From contig VBCP01000252.1 of assembly GCA_005888925.1 (NCBI GenBank), positions 1 to 9,250 on the forward strand: a stretch of 9,250 nt of DNA, in the 5' to 3' direction. Source of the stretch: Betaproteobacteria bacterium. GTDB lineage: Bacteria > Pseudomonadota > Gammaproteobacteria > Burkholderiales > SG8-39. The first letter of the stretch is position 1. Every line of letters starts with the position of its first letter. A model generated the notes under the pieces. The model did not search any database, was not told the origin of the DNA, and saw only the letters and a program-made list of their open reading frames with translations. Position numbers and translations under genes: made by a program. Positions 1 to 6,404 of the stretch are shown here, in pieces.

Positions 1-289
1 CGGCCATCTTCGCCGGATCGAACCGCACCACGCTCTTCCCCTTGGTCGCCTCGGCCCACCGTGTCGCACGGTCGAGCGCCTTCTGCAGCCCGCCGCTGGA
101 GAGATCGCTGGTTGCGCAGTATCCATAGCCGCCATCGACGACGGCAGTGAGCATCGCGCCGCGATCGACCGACAGGCGCGGCGGCTCGAGCGTGTCCTGG
201 CGCATCGCCAGCGTTTCGCGCTGTTCCTCGTGGTAGCGCACGGACCAGAACGGCGCGCTCGAGCGCAGCGCCCGGATATCTAATGCCAT
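1..289 (-). CDS. TldD/PmbA-family protein, N-terminal part (cut by window edge)
   Basis: The first 96 codons of a leftward gene that runs off the left edge. The translation begins MALDIRALRSSAPFWSVRYH and contains VDGGYGYCATSDLSSGG at about residues 51-67 followed by an amphipathic helix (LQKALDRATRWAEAT). This is the pattern I know from the N-terminal domain of TldD/PmbA (TldE) proteins, metal-dependent proteases that degrade or trim unfolded peptides as heterodimers. The HExxxH zinc motif lies later in the protein and outside the window, so activity and subtype (TldD, TldE or a third paralogue) cannot be judged. The ATG at 289-287 is the only ordinary start after an in-frame stop upstream; its ribosome site is weak. 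It lies 41 nt after the ABC-2 permease stop with no terminator in between, so it may be the last gene of the same transcript. The family call is from recalled homologues, not a search. Confidence 0.8.
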   Translation of the reverse strand, partial: MALDIRALRSSAPFWSVRYHEEQRETLAMRQDTLEPPRLSVDRGAMLTAVVDGGYGYCATSDLSSGGLQKALDRATRWAEATKGKSVVRFDPAKMA

Positions 290-330
290 GGATTTTTCAA
301 CTTGGCTGAAATCGAACGGCCGCCATTATC

Positions 331-1092
331 TCAGGTCTTGAGGCGGTAGCCGGTCTTGAAGATCCACCAGATCGCGGCCAGGCACGCCACGAGGAAGAGC
401 GCCGTCATGCCAAGGCTCACGCCGATATGCACATCGGCGATCTCGAAGAAGCTCCAGCGGAAGCCGCTCACCAAGTACACGACCGGGTTGAAAAGCGTCA
501 CCGTCTGCCACGCCGGCGGCAGCACGTCGATCGAATAGAACGTGCCGCCGAGGAAGGTGAGCGGTGTGATGACGAGCATAGGCACGAACTGCAGCTGCTC
601 GAAGCCGTCGGCCCAGACGCCGATGATGAAGCCGAGCAGGCTGAAGGTCACCGCCGTCAGCACGAGGAACGCCACCATCCATAGCGGGTGGTCGATGCGT
701 AGCGGCACGAAGAAGAACGCCGTGGCGAGGATCACGAGCCCCAGGATGACCGACTTGGTCGCCGCGGCGCCGACGTAGCCGATCACGATCTCGAACGCCG
801 AGATCGGCGCCGAGAGCAGCTCGTAGATCGTGCCGATGAACTTCGGGAAGTAGATGCCGAACGCGGCGTTCGTCACGCTCTGCGTGAGCAGCGTCAGCAT
901 GATGAGGCCCGGCACGATGAACGCGCCGTACTGGACGCCCTCGATCTGCGAGATGCGCGTGCCCATCGCCGCGCCGAAGACGACGAAATAGAGCGCGGTG
1001 GTGATCACCGGCGCGACGATGCTCTGCACCAGCGTGCGCCCGGTGCGGGCCATCTCGAAGGCGTAGATGGCCCAGATCGCGCGAAGGTTCAT
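331..1092 (-). CDS. yadH: ABC-2 type permease, YadH-like
   Basis: Inner-membrane subunit of an ABC-2 exporter, 253 residues, the usual length for the family. About six hydrophobic segments are visible (roughly 22-42, 56-78, 105-129, 138-160, 168-188, 226-246). The family hallmarks are PVITTALYFVVFG near the N-terminus, YGAFIVPGLIM at 55-65, and PLTFLGGTFYSIDVLPPAWQ at 177-196 followed by NPVVYLVSGFR at 202-212. These resemble E. coli YadH, whose substrate is unknown. The ATG is preceded by a GAGAA element about 6-7 nt upstream. Its ATPase partner should be the YadG-like protein at 2062-2985, but the two are separated by a Bug receptor gene instead of being adjacent. It begins 10 nt after that receptor's stop. 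The family call is firm; the substrate is not readable from sequence, and the symbol means YadH-like, not proven orthology. Confidence 0.9.
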   Translation of the reverse strand: MNLRAIWAIYAFEMARTGRTLVQSIVAPVITTALYFVVFGAAMGTRISQIEGVQYGAFIVPGLIMLTLLTQSVTNAAFGIYFPKFIGTIYELLSAPISAFEIVIGYVGAAATKSVILGLVILATAFFFVPLRIDHPLWMVAFLVLTAVTFSLLGFIIGVWADGFEQLQFVPMLVITPLTFLGGTFYSIDVLPPAWQTVTLFNPVVYLVSGFRWSFFEIADVHIGVSLGMTALFLVACLAAIWWIFKTGYRLKT

Positions 1093-1102
1093 CTGGGATT
1101 CT

Positions 1103-2053
1103 CTACTCGACCTTGATGTTCGCCGCGCGAATCACTTCGGCCCACTTTCTCAACTCGGTCTTGACCACGCGGTCGAGTTCCTCGGGCGAGCTGGCCACCG
1201 GATCGGCGGTCTGCTCGATCAGCCTGGCTCGGATGTCGGGAAGCTGGACCACGCGCGCAATCTCCCTCTGCATCCGCCCAATCACCTGTCGGGGCGTCTT
1301 TGCGGGGGCGAACATCGCGATCCAGGAATCGACCTCGTAATCGGGCAGCCCGAGCGCTTCTGCGACCGTGGGGATTTCCGGCGCGCCTGGCGAGCGCTTG
1401 AGCGTCGTCACGGCGAGCGGCCTCAGCTTGCCGGCGCGCGCGTGCTCTATGACTACCGCAGCGGTCAGGAAGAGCATCGGCACGTGGCCGGCGATCGTGT
1501 CGGTCACCGCCGGCCCGCCACCCTTGTACGGCACGTGCACCAGATCGATGCCGGTCTTGAGCTTGAGCAGCTCACCGGCGATGTGCGATGGCGTACCGTT
1601 GCCCGCCGAGGCGTAGGACAGCTTGCCGGGCTGCGCTTTGGCGGTGGCGACGACGTCATTGATCGACTTGAAAGACGTCGTGGGATTCACGGCGAAGAGC
1701 TGCGGAATGCTCACGATGAGCGACACCGGAGCGAAATCGCGCTCGACGTCGTAGCCGAGCTTGTAGAGCAGCGGATTGATCGTGTGTGAAGACAGTGCGA
1801 AGAGAAACGTATAGCCGTCTGGCGCCGAGCGCGCGACTTCGGCCGTGCCGACCGCGCCGCCGGCGCCGCCCCGGTTCTCGATCACGATCGGCTGCCCCAG
1901 GCCTTCGGCTACGCGGTTCTGCATCATGCGCGAGACGATGTCGAGGCTGCCGCCCGGTGGAAACGGCACCACCCAGCGGATCGGCTTGTTTGGCCATTCC
2001 TGGGCCGTCGCCGCCGAGGCGACGAAGAGCAATGCGAAAAGAATGTCTTTCAT
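1103..2053 (-). CDS. Bug/TctC-family periplasmic solute receptor
   Basis: A 316-residue extracytoplasmic binding protein of the Bug family (tripartite tricarboxylate transporter receptor type). Residues 1-17 form a short signal peptide ending ATA before QEW. The family signature PNKPIRWVVPFPPGGSLDIV (21-40) follows, with later hallmarks IVIENRGGAGGAVGT (56-70), APDGYTFL (77-84), SYASAGNGTPSH (146-157), VHVPYKGGGPA (172-182) and a C-terminal helix. Bug proteins bind carboxylates, amides and similar small molecules; the ligand cannot be told here. The reading frame stays open far upstream, but that part is a shadow of the ATPase gene. The ATG at 2053 follows the ATPase stop by 8 nt, with an AGGCGG ribosome site overlapping that stop, and it starts exactly at the signal peptide. 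No TctA/TctB membrane partners are present, which is common for orphan Bug genes. Its position inside an ABC-2 exporter operon is odd. Confidence 0.93.
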   Translation of the reverse strand: MKDILFALLFVASAATAQEWPNKPIRWVVPFPPGGSLDIVSRMMQNRVAEGLGQPIVIENRGGAGGAVGTAEVARSAPDGYTFLFALSSHTINPLLYKLGYDVERDFAPVSLIVSIPQLFAVNPTTSFKSINDVVATAKAQPGKLSYASAGNGTPSHIAGELLKLKTGIDLVHVPYKGGGPAVTDTIAGHVPMLFLTAAVVIEHARAGKLRPLAVTTLKRSPGAPEIPTVAEALGLPDYEVDSWIAMFAPAKTPRQVIGRMQREIARVVQLPDIRARLIEQTADPVASSPEELDRVVKTELRKWAEVIRAANIKVE

Positions 2054-2061
2054 TGGTCCGC

Positions 2062-2985
2062 CTATCGTTCCCGTACCAGGTCGACGAAGATGTCCTCGAG
2101 CGAGCTCTGCGTGGTCTGCAGGTCCTTGAAGGCGATGCCCGCCGCGGAGAGATCGTCCAGCAGGCCCGTGATGCCGGTGCGCTCGGCCTTGGTGTCGTAG
2201 GTGTAGACGAGCTCGCGTCCGCCGTGGGCAAGGTTCAGCCCGTACGGCGCAAGCCGTGCCGGGACTTCCTGCAACGTATCGAGGAGCTGGAGCGTGAGCT
2301 GCTTCTTGCCGAGCTTCTGCATCAGCGCGGCCTTCTCTTCGACCAGGATGATCTCGCCCTTGTTGATCACGCCGACGCGGTCGGCCATCAGCTCGGCTTC
2401 CTCGATGTAGTGCGTGGTGAGGATGATCGTCACGCCGGAGGCGCGCAGCGTGCGCACCACCTGCCACATCTCCTGGCGCAGCTCGACATCCACCCCCGCG
2501 GTCGGCTCGTCGAGGAACAACACCTGCGGCTCGTGCACCAGCGCCTTGGCGATCATCACGCGGCGCTTCATACCGCCCGAGAGCGTGACGATCTTGCTCT
2601 TGCGCCGGTCCCAGAGCGCCACGTCCTTCAGCACCTTCTCGACGTAGGCCGGATTGGCCGGTCTTCCAAAGAGGCCGCGGCTGAAGCTCACGGTCTGCCA
2701 CACCGACTCGAACGGCGTGATGGCGAGCTCCTGCGGCACGAGCCCGATCAGCTCGCGCGCCGCGCGGTAGTCCTTGACGATGTCGTGGCCGCCGACCGTC
2801 ACGCTGCCCGAGGAAGGCGTGACGATGCCGCAGACGATGTTGATGAGCGTGGTCTTGCCGGCGCCGTTCGGCCCGAGCAGCGCGAATATTTCGCCGTGCC
2901 GGATTTCCAGGTCGACGCGCTTGAGCGCGCTCAGCCCCGTCGCGTAGGTCTTGGAAAGCCCGGAGATGGAGATGATCGGAGACAT
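2062..2985 (-). CDS. yadG: ABC-2 exporter ATPase, YadG-like
   Basis: Cytoplasmic ATP-binding subunit of an ABC-2 exporter, 307 residues. All nucleotide-binding motifs are intact: Walker A GPNGAGKTT (38-46), Q-loop Gln85 in GLVPQE, signature LSGGMKRR (135-142), Walker B VLFLDEP (155-161) and the switch His192 in TTHYIEEAE. LSGGM in place of LSGGQ and the late SSLEDIFVDLVRE (294-306) are typical of the drug/polysaccharide-export branch; PTAGVDVELR closely resembles E. coli YadG. The ATG at 2985 is chosen because homology begins at MSPIISISGLSKTY; an upstream in-frame ATG at 3036 would overlap the DUF3943 gene by 47 nt and adds no recognisable sequence. There is almost no Shine-Dalgarno, and the preceding stop is 4 nt away, so translation is probably coupled. 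The partner permease is the YadH-like gene at 331-1092. Substrate unknown. Confidence 0.93.
   Translation of the reverse strand: MSPIISISGLSKTYATGLSALKRVDLEIRHGEIFALLGPNGAGKTTLINIVCGIVTPSSGSVTVGGHDIVKDYRAARELIGLVPQELAITPFESVWQTVSFSRGLFGRPANPAYVEKVLKDVALWDRRKSKIVTLSGGMKRRVMIAKALVHEPQVLFLDEPTAGVDVELRQEMWQVVRTLRASGVTIILTTHYIEEAELMADRVGVINKGEIILVEEKAALMQKLGKKQLTLQLLDTLQEVPARLAPYGLNLAHGGRELVYTYDTKAERTGITGLLDDLSAAGIAFKDLQTTQSSLEDIFVDLVRER
2950..2985 (-). repeat. 5' end of ATPase gene, copy A of a shared start sequence
   Basis: The first 12 codons of the ATPase gene (MSPIISISGLSK) align without gaps to the first 12 codons of the DUF3943 gene at 4385-4420 (MPPIISIAGLQK), with 27 of 36 bases identical by hand count and 24 of 29 over the start-proximal part. 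P-I-I-S-I-x-G-L-x-K is normal for an ABC ATPase, so this copy is likely the ancestral type. Confidence 0.6.
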
Positions 2986-2989
2986 TCGG

Positions 2990-4420
2990 TTAGCGCCAAT
3001 CGACGGCGCCGAAGCGCTCTCTGCCCAAGTACACATAGTAAAGGCCGATCGTCGCCCGGCTCTGGGAAAGATCGCTCAGGCTTGGAAAAGTCGCGTCGCG
3101 TCGCGACCACAGGTACTTGATGGCCATCCCGTGCTCACGGCGCACGCGCGTGGTGAGCGTGAGATCCGTGCGCGCGATGTTGTCATGCCCGCCGTTGCCC
3201 GCGCCGGCAACCCTGCTCACGAAGAAGTCGCGCGCCGTCGCATCCAGCGACCAGCGATCGCCGAAGATCAGGCGCAGCGCGAGCAGCGCCTGCGGCGCAA
3301 CGCCGTAGTGATAGTCGGTGTTTAGCGTGCCGTGCACCGTCCCGACGCCGGCGTAGCCCACACCCGCGAGCACCGTGCCCTGCACGGCGATCCGATCGGC
3401 GAACCTCAGCTCGCCGGTCGTCCCTAGAGAAAGCGCAGTGCTCGATACCCGAAAAACCTGTGGAGAGAGGTAATCGTAGCTTCCGTAGAGGCCCCAGATG
3501 CCGCGATAGCGCTCGCCCGCCTCGTAGTCCTTGCCGATCAGCAGGCCGCGCGTCGACATGCTCTCGACGGCGTTCGCGCTCGATGCGGTGACCTGGAAGC
3601 TGAAGTAGTCCCACGGGCGGTCGTAGTGATAGCCCGGCTTTCCCGGCAGCCCGTAGTCCATCGAGTAGTCCGCCAGCAGCTCGTTGCCCTTCACGTCGGT
3701 CGAGTTGCCGGCCTGATGAATGACCGTGCCGCTCGCGCCGACTTGCACGCGGCTGTAGTACGCGGGGTTCTTGCTGTCGAGCGCCTTGTCAAAGCGCTCG
3801 CGGAATGCCAAGCGATTGAAGCCGGTCGCTGGAGAGATTGCCGCCGCGGACAGCTCGCGCCAGTAGCTGCCGTCGCCTTTCTCGAGCACCAGGTTGGCCA
3901 TGCGGAAAAGCGACTCGCCGAGAAAGCTGCCGGCAATGCCGCTCGCGATCTGGTCGTTCTTCGATGGCAGCGTGGTTTCGCCGGCGATCTCCCAGATCAT
4001 GCTGCCGGCAAAGGTATAGCCCATCGACTCCCAGAAGTTGAGGCCCGCGGAGCGCGCAAAGCCGTGGTACATCGATCCTAGGTAAGGATGGCCGAGCTGA
4101 TTGACCTTGTACGGGTCGTTGTCGACCACCCAGGAGTGGCGCAGATTGCGCTTGATCGTCCCCGCCGTGACCGCGTAGTCGCCGCCATAGATCCACCGGT
4201 CGACTCGGTTCAGCAGGAACTGGAAGCCAACGATCTCGGCGGCGGGGATGGCATAGCTTTTCTTGTTTTGCGTGTCGCTCGAGGAGGCGGAGCTGCCGAG
4301 ATCGGGCAGCGACTGCTGGGCTAAAGCCGTGCCCGCCGCGAACACTAAACTCAGGAGGATCGAAAAGATCTCGCCAGCCCCGCGCTTCTGGAGCCCGGCG
4401 ATGGAAATAATCGGCGGCAT
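2990..4420 (-). CDS. DUF3943-domain envelope protein, probable outer-membrane
   Basis: A 476-residue protein of unknown function. Residues 1-34 look like a signal peptide with a long n-region: Lys12-Arg13, hydrophobic IFSILLSLVFAAG, and a TALA site before QQ. Residues about 75-180 match what I recall of DUF3943: WVVDNDPYKVNQLGHPYLG (97-115), YHGFARSAGLNFWES (118-132), then WEIAGE and a SKNDQIASGIAGSFLGE segment. From about 220 to the end there are many short alternating polar/aromatic stretches (for example YSRVQVGASGTVI, RYRGIWGLYGSYDYL, ATIGLYYVYLGRERF), suggestive of a beta-barrel, so an outer-membrane location is inferred. The ATG at 4420 is the only sensible start, because the frame is stopped just upstream and the next GTG falls inside the hydrophobic core. 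The first 13 residues resemble the start of the downstream ABC ATPase. The gene lies 29 nt after the regulator and 4 nt before the ATPase, which suggests a link to export or envelope function. Confidence 0.82.
   Translation of the reverse strand: MPPIISIAGLQKRGAGEIFSILLSLVFAAGTALAQQSLPDLGSSASSSDTQNKKSYAIPAAEIVGFQFLLNRVDRWIYGGDYAVTAGTIKRNLRHSWVVDNDPYKVNQLGHPYLGSMYHGFARSAGLNFWESMGYTFAGSMIWEIAGETTLPSKNDQIASGIAGSFLGESLFRMANLVLEKGDGSYWRELSAAAISPATGFNRLAFRERFDKALDSKNPAYYSRVQVGASGTVIHQAGNSTDVKGNELLADYSMDYGLPGKPGYHYDRPWDYFSFQVTASSANAVESMSTRGLLIGKDYEAGERYRGIWGLYGSYDYLSPQVFRVSSTALSLGTTGELRFADRIAVQGTVLAGVGYAGVGTVHGTLNTDYHYGVAPQALLALRLIFGDRWSLDATARDFFVSRVAGAGNGGHDNIARTDLTLTTRVRREHGMAIKYLWSRRDATFPSLSDLSQSRATIGLYYVYLGRERFGAVDWR
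4385..4420 (-). repeat. 5' end of DUF3943 gene, copy B of the shared start sequence
   Basis: The partner of the segment at 2950-2985. Here the ABC-ATPase-like residues MPPIISIAGLQK precede a signal-peptide hydrophobic core, where such a sequence is not expected. It may be the remnant of a duplicated or displaced ATPase start onto which the DUF3943 reading frame was joined. The alternative is chance resemblance over a short stretch. Confidence 0.5.
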
Positions 4421-4449
4421 GCGGAGCCGCGATTATTCCTTAGATCGAA

Positions 4450-5088
4450 TCACTCCTGTGTGAAGAAACCAGGGCCGAGAGCGAACCGGTGCGCGAAAGC
4501 GGATTTGCCTGCCGGCGTGACGACGAGCTTTCGCGAGTCCTCTACGGCGACGAGCCACCGCTCGTCCTTGTAGCGCCGCAGGAGCGCCGCCCCCAGCGCG
4601 CCGGCGACGTGCGGGCGCCGCTCGGTCCAGTCGGTGCAGCACCTGAAGAGCGGCCGGCGCGAGCTTTCGAGCGCGGTGAGATCGATGCCGAGCTCGCGCA
4701 GCACGGTATTCCGCGGTTGCAGCAGGCGCTCGGTGAGCGCCACGCCGAGCCTTCCCGCGAGGTGGTCGTAGCAGCAGCGCGCGAAGCGCAGGTCACGTGC
4801 TGCAGCCGGAATCTGTTTCACTCCGAGTTCGGAAAGCGCTTCGACCGCCTGCGCGACCTCGCTTCCGGCCAGGCTGAAATACTTGCAGCGCCCACGCCCC
4901 TGCCAGACGAGCAGGTTCGCGTTGACGAGCTTCCTCAGGTGCGCGCTCGCCGTCTGCGCGGTAATTCCGGCGTCGAGGGCCAGCTTCTTGGCGCTGCGCG
5001 ACCGGCCATCCATCAGCGCGAGCACCATCGCGGCGCGGCTGGGATCCGCGAGCATGGCGGCGGTGGCGGCGACACGTTGGGGCTGCAC
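4450..5088 (-). CDS. ArsR-type winged-helix transcriptional regulator with paired cysteines
   Basis: A 212-residue DNA-binding regulator. The N-terminal winged helix covers about residues 5-75: AAMLADPSRAAMVLALMDGR, then recognition-helix region AGITAQTASAHLRKLVNANLL (40-60) and wing GRGRCKYFSLAG. The C-terminal half has RFARCCYDHLAGRLGVAL (101-118) and FRCCTDWTERRPHVAGALGAALL (148-170), blocks I recognise from a subgroup of ArsR-like regulators longer than classical ArsR/SmtB. Cys68, Cys105-106 and Cys150-151 plus nearby histidines could sense metal or redox state (inference). The start is set at GTG 5088 because homology begins just after it; an ATG at 5055 would remove part of the first helix. 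The open frame upstream of 5088 is a shadow of the divergent binding-protein gene. It is first in the leftward operon and divergent from the HAAT operon, so it probably controls one or both and itself. The inducer is unknown. Confidence 0.88.
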   Translation of the reverse strand: MQPQRVAATAAMLADPSRAAMVLALMDGRSRSAKKLALDAGITAQTASAHLRKLVNANLLVWQGRGRCKYFSLAGSEVAQAVEALSELGVKQIPAAARDLRFARCCYDHLAGRLGVALTERLLQPRNTVLRELGIDLTALESSRRPLFRCCTDWTERRPHVAGALGAALLRRYKDERWLVAVEDSRKLVVTPAGKSAFAHRFALGPGFFTQE

Positions 5089-5188
5089 GGCGCGATTGTC
5101 CCGCCCCTTGCGCGTGCGCGTCCATTCGGAACACTTCGACCGCCGTCGAACTGTTTGGGGTAGGCTCGCCTCTTCCAGGGAGGAGCAC
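5089..5188. promoter_or_regulatory. Divergent intergenic control region
   Basis: This is the only space between the regulator (leftward) and the binding-protein gene (rightward), so promoters for both operons are expected here. I see no convincing sigma-70 or sigma-54 boxes in either direction. What is visible is a 26-bp inverted repeat at 5130-5155, a tandem TGCGCG pair at 5109-5120, and a strong GGGAGGAG ribosome site at 5178-5185 for the rightward gene. Confidence 0.7.
5130..5155. promoter_or_regulatory. Candidate operator: 11-4-11 inverted repeat
   Basis: The left arm is AACAcTTCGAC (5130-5140), the spacer CGCC (5141-5144), and the right arm GTCGAAcTGTT (5145-5155). Ten of eleven arm positions are complementary; only C5134/C5151 fails. 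It lies 41 bp before the regulator's start and 33 bp before the binding-protein start, where a dimeric winged-helix protein could block either promoter. Size and symmetry fit ArsR-family operators. Binding by the neighbouring regulator is inferred. Confidence 0.6.
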
Positions 5189-6394
5189 ATGAAACGCAGA
5201 GAGATCCTGAAGATCGGGGCCGCAGCCGCGAGCCTCGGGTTCCCCGCCATCATTCGCGCGCAGCCGAAGGAGATCGTGATGCTCGGCCTGTGGGACCAGA
5301 CCGGCGCCTTTGCCGATGTCGGGCCGCTCAACGATCGCGGCATGCGCATGGCGCTGGAAGAGCGCGGCATGAAGGTGCTCGGCCAGCCGATCAAGTACAT
5401 CACCCGCGACGGCGCGACGCAGGCCGGCACCTCGACGCGGCGCGCCGAAGAAGCGATCGACGGCGAAGGCGCGCGCTTCATGATCGGCCCCTGGTCCTCC
5501 GGTGTGGCGCTCGCGGTATCCGAGGTGGCGAAGCGGAAGAAGGTGCTGCATTTCTTCAGCGGCGGCACCGAGGACATCTCGGGCGCGCGCTGCCACCGCT
5601 ACTCGTTCCAGTGGGCCGCGAGCCCCTACACGGCAGCGAAGACCGTGGTCGACAACTTCATGAAGGCCAATCCGAAGGCCAAGCGCTGGCACCTGCTGGT
5701 CGCCGACTATGCCTTCGGTTGGTCGGTAGAGAAATATATCAAGGAGGTCGGCAAGACCCACGGGCTCGAGTTCGTCGGCGCCGACCGCCATCCGCTCGGC
5801 GAACGCGAGTTCTCGAACTACGTGCAGAAAGCCGCGGCCAACAAGCCCGACGTCGTGGCGATGATCAACTTCGGCGGCGATGCCGTCGCGGGCGCGCGCG
5901 AGATCTTCAACTTCGGCCTGACGCCGAAGCTCCCGCTCATCATGTGCTGGTCCTCCGGCGTCGAGGAGCTGATCCAGCTCGCCCCCGAGATCCGCGAGAA
6001 CCTATGGGTCGGGAGCAACTTCTATTACACCGCGGACACGCCGGTGGCGAAGGAGTTCGTCAAGAACTATCGCGCCAAGTTCGGCACGCCGCCCGGCTAC
6101 GCGCCTTCGGCCGCTTATTCGATGACGCGTCTCATGCTGGCCGGCTTCGACAAGGCGAAGTCTTCCGAGGTGGAGGCGGTGATCAAGGCGCTCGAAGGCA
6201 TCGAGGTGAACGATCTGCTCGGCCGCATGCGCGTCGAGCCGGCGACGCACCAGACGCTAAGGCCCTACTTCTTCCTGCGCTGCAAACCGAAGAAGGCGAT
6301 GAAGGAGGAGCTCGATTTCGCGGATGTGATCGCCACCGGCGACAGTCCGCTGCCTAAGGAATACGCCGCCTGTAAAGACATCGGCGGCTTTTGA
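5189..6394 (+). CDS. HAAT-family ABC transporter periplasmic binding protein
   Basis: The 401-residue substrate-binding protein of a branched-chain-amino-acid-type (HAAT) ABC importer. It starts MKRREILKIGAAAASLGF and ends its signal near IIRAQP (about residue 24). The RREILK motif makes this a likely Tat signal. The mature part has the type-I periplasmic fold pattern of the Leu/Ile/Val-binding family (Peripla_BP_6): KEIVMLGLWDQTGAFADVG at 27-45, RDGATQAGTSTRRAEEAI, a GPWSSGVALAVSEVA loop, SGGTEDISG, and GYAPSAAYSMTRLML in the C-lobe. Length is normal. The ATG at 5189 follows a strong GGGAGGAG ribosome site, and the longer open frame upstream is a shadow of the regulator. It heads an operon with livHMGF, separated from livH by 46 nt that hold a palindrome. 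The family binds amino acids, amides, urea or aromatic acids; the ligand cannot be deduced, so no symbol is given. Confidence 0.93.
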   Translation: MKRREILKIGAAAASLGFPAIIRAQPKEIVMLGLWDQTGAFADVGPLNDRGMRMALEERGMKVLGQPIKYITRDGATQAGTSTRRAEEAIDGEGARFMIGPWSSGVALAVSEVAKRKKVLHFFSGGTEDISGARCHRYSFQWAASPYTAAKTVVDNFMKANPKAKRWHLLVADYAFGWSVEKYIKEVGKTHGLEFVGADRHPLGEREFSNYVQKAAANKPDVVAMINFGGDAVAGAREIFNFGLTPKLPLIMCWSSGVEELIQLAPEIRENLWVGSNFYYTADTPVAKEFVKNYRAKFGTPPGYAPSAAYSMTRLMLAGFDKAKSSEVEAVIKALEGIEVNDLLGRMRVEPATHQTLRPYFFLRCKPKKAMKEELDFADVIATGDSPLPKEYAACKDIGGF

Positions 6395-6404
6395 ATAAAT
6401 AGAG

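Noticed and set aside
290..330. Possible terminator between the ABC-2 permease and the TldD/PmbA gene
   Set aside because: No stem followed by a T-run is visible in these 41 nt on the minus strand.
1103..2053. Orphan Bug receptor without TctA/TctB as an anomaly in itself
   Set aside because: Betaproteobacteria commonly have many orphan Bug genes; only its position inside an exporter operon is unusual.
2986..3036. 17-residue N-terminal extension of the YadG-like ATPase
   Set aside because: It overlaps the end of the DUF3943 gene and adds no family sequence; the ATPase fold begins at the ATG at 2985.
1786..3120. Long plus-strand open frame of 444 codons
   Set aside because: It lies antisense to well-identified ATPase and Bug genes, its translation is Arg/Ala/Asp-rich low-complexity sequence typical of GC-rich antisense frames, and it has no recognisable domain.
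5089..5577. N-terminal extension of the ArsR-type regulator
   Set aside because: The frame stays open upstream but is antisense to the binding-protein gene and crosses the palindrome; regulator homology begins only after GTG 5088.
4793..5791. Minus-strand open frame of 332 codons across the regulator and binding-protein genes
   Set aside because: It overlaps two recognised genes in other frames and its translation matches no family; it is a GC-bias shadow.
5290..6357. Plus-strand open frame of 355 codons inside the binding-protein gene
   Set aside because: It is out of frame with a clear HAAT binding protein and its translation is extremely rich in Arg, Gly and Ala.
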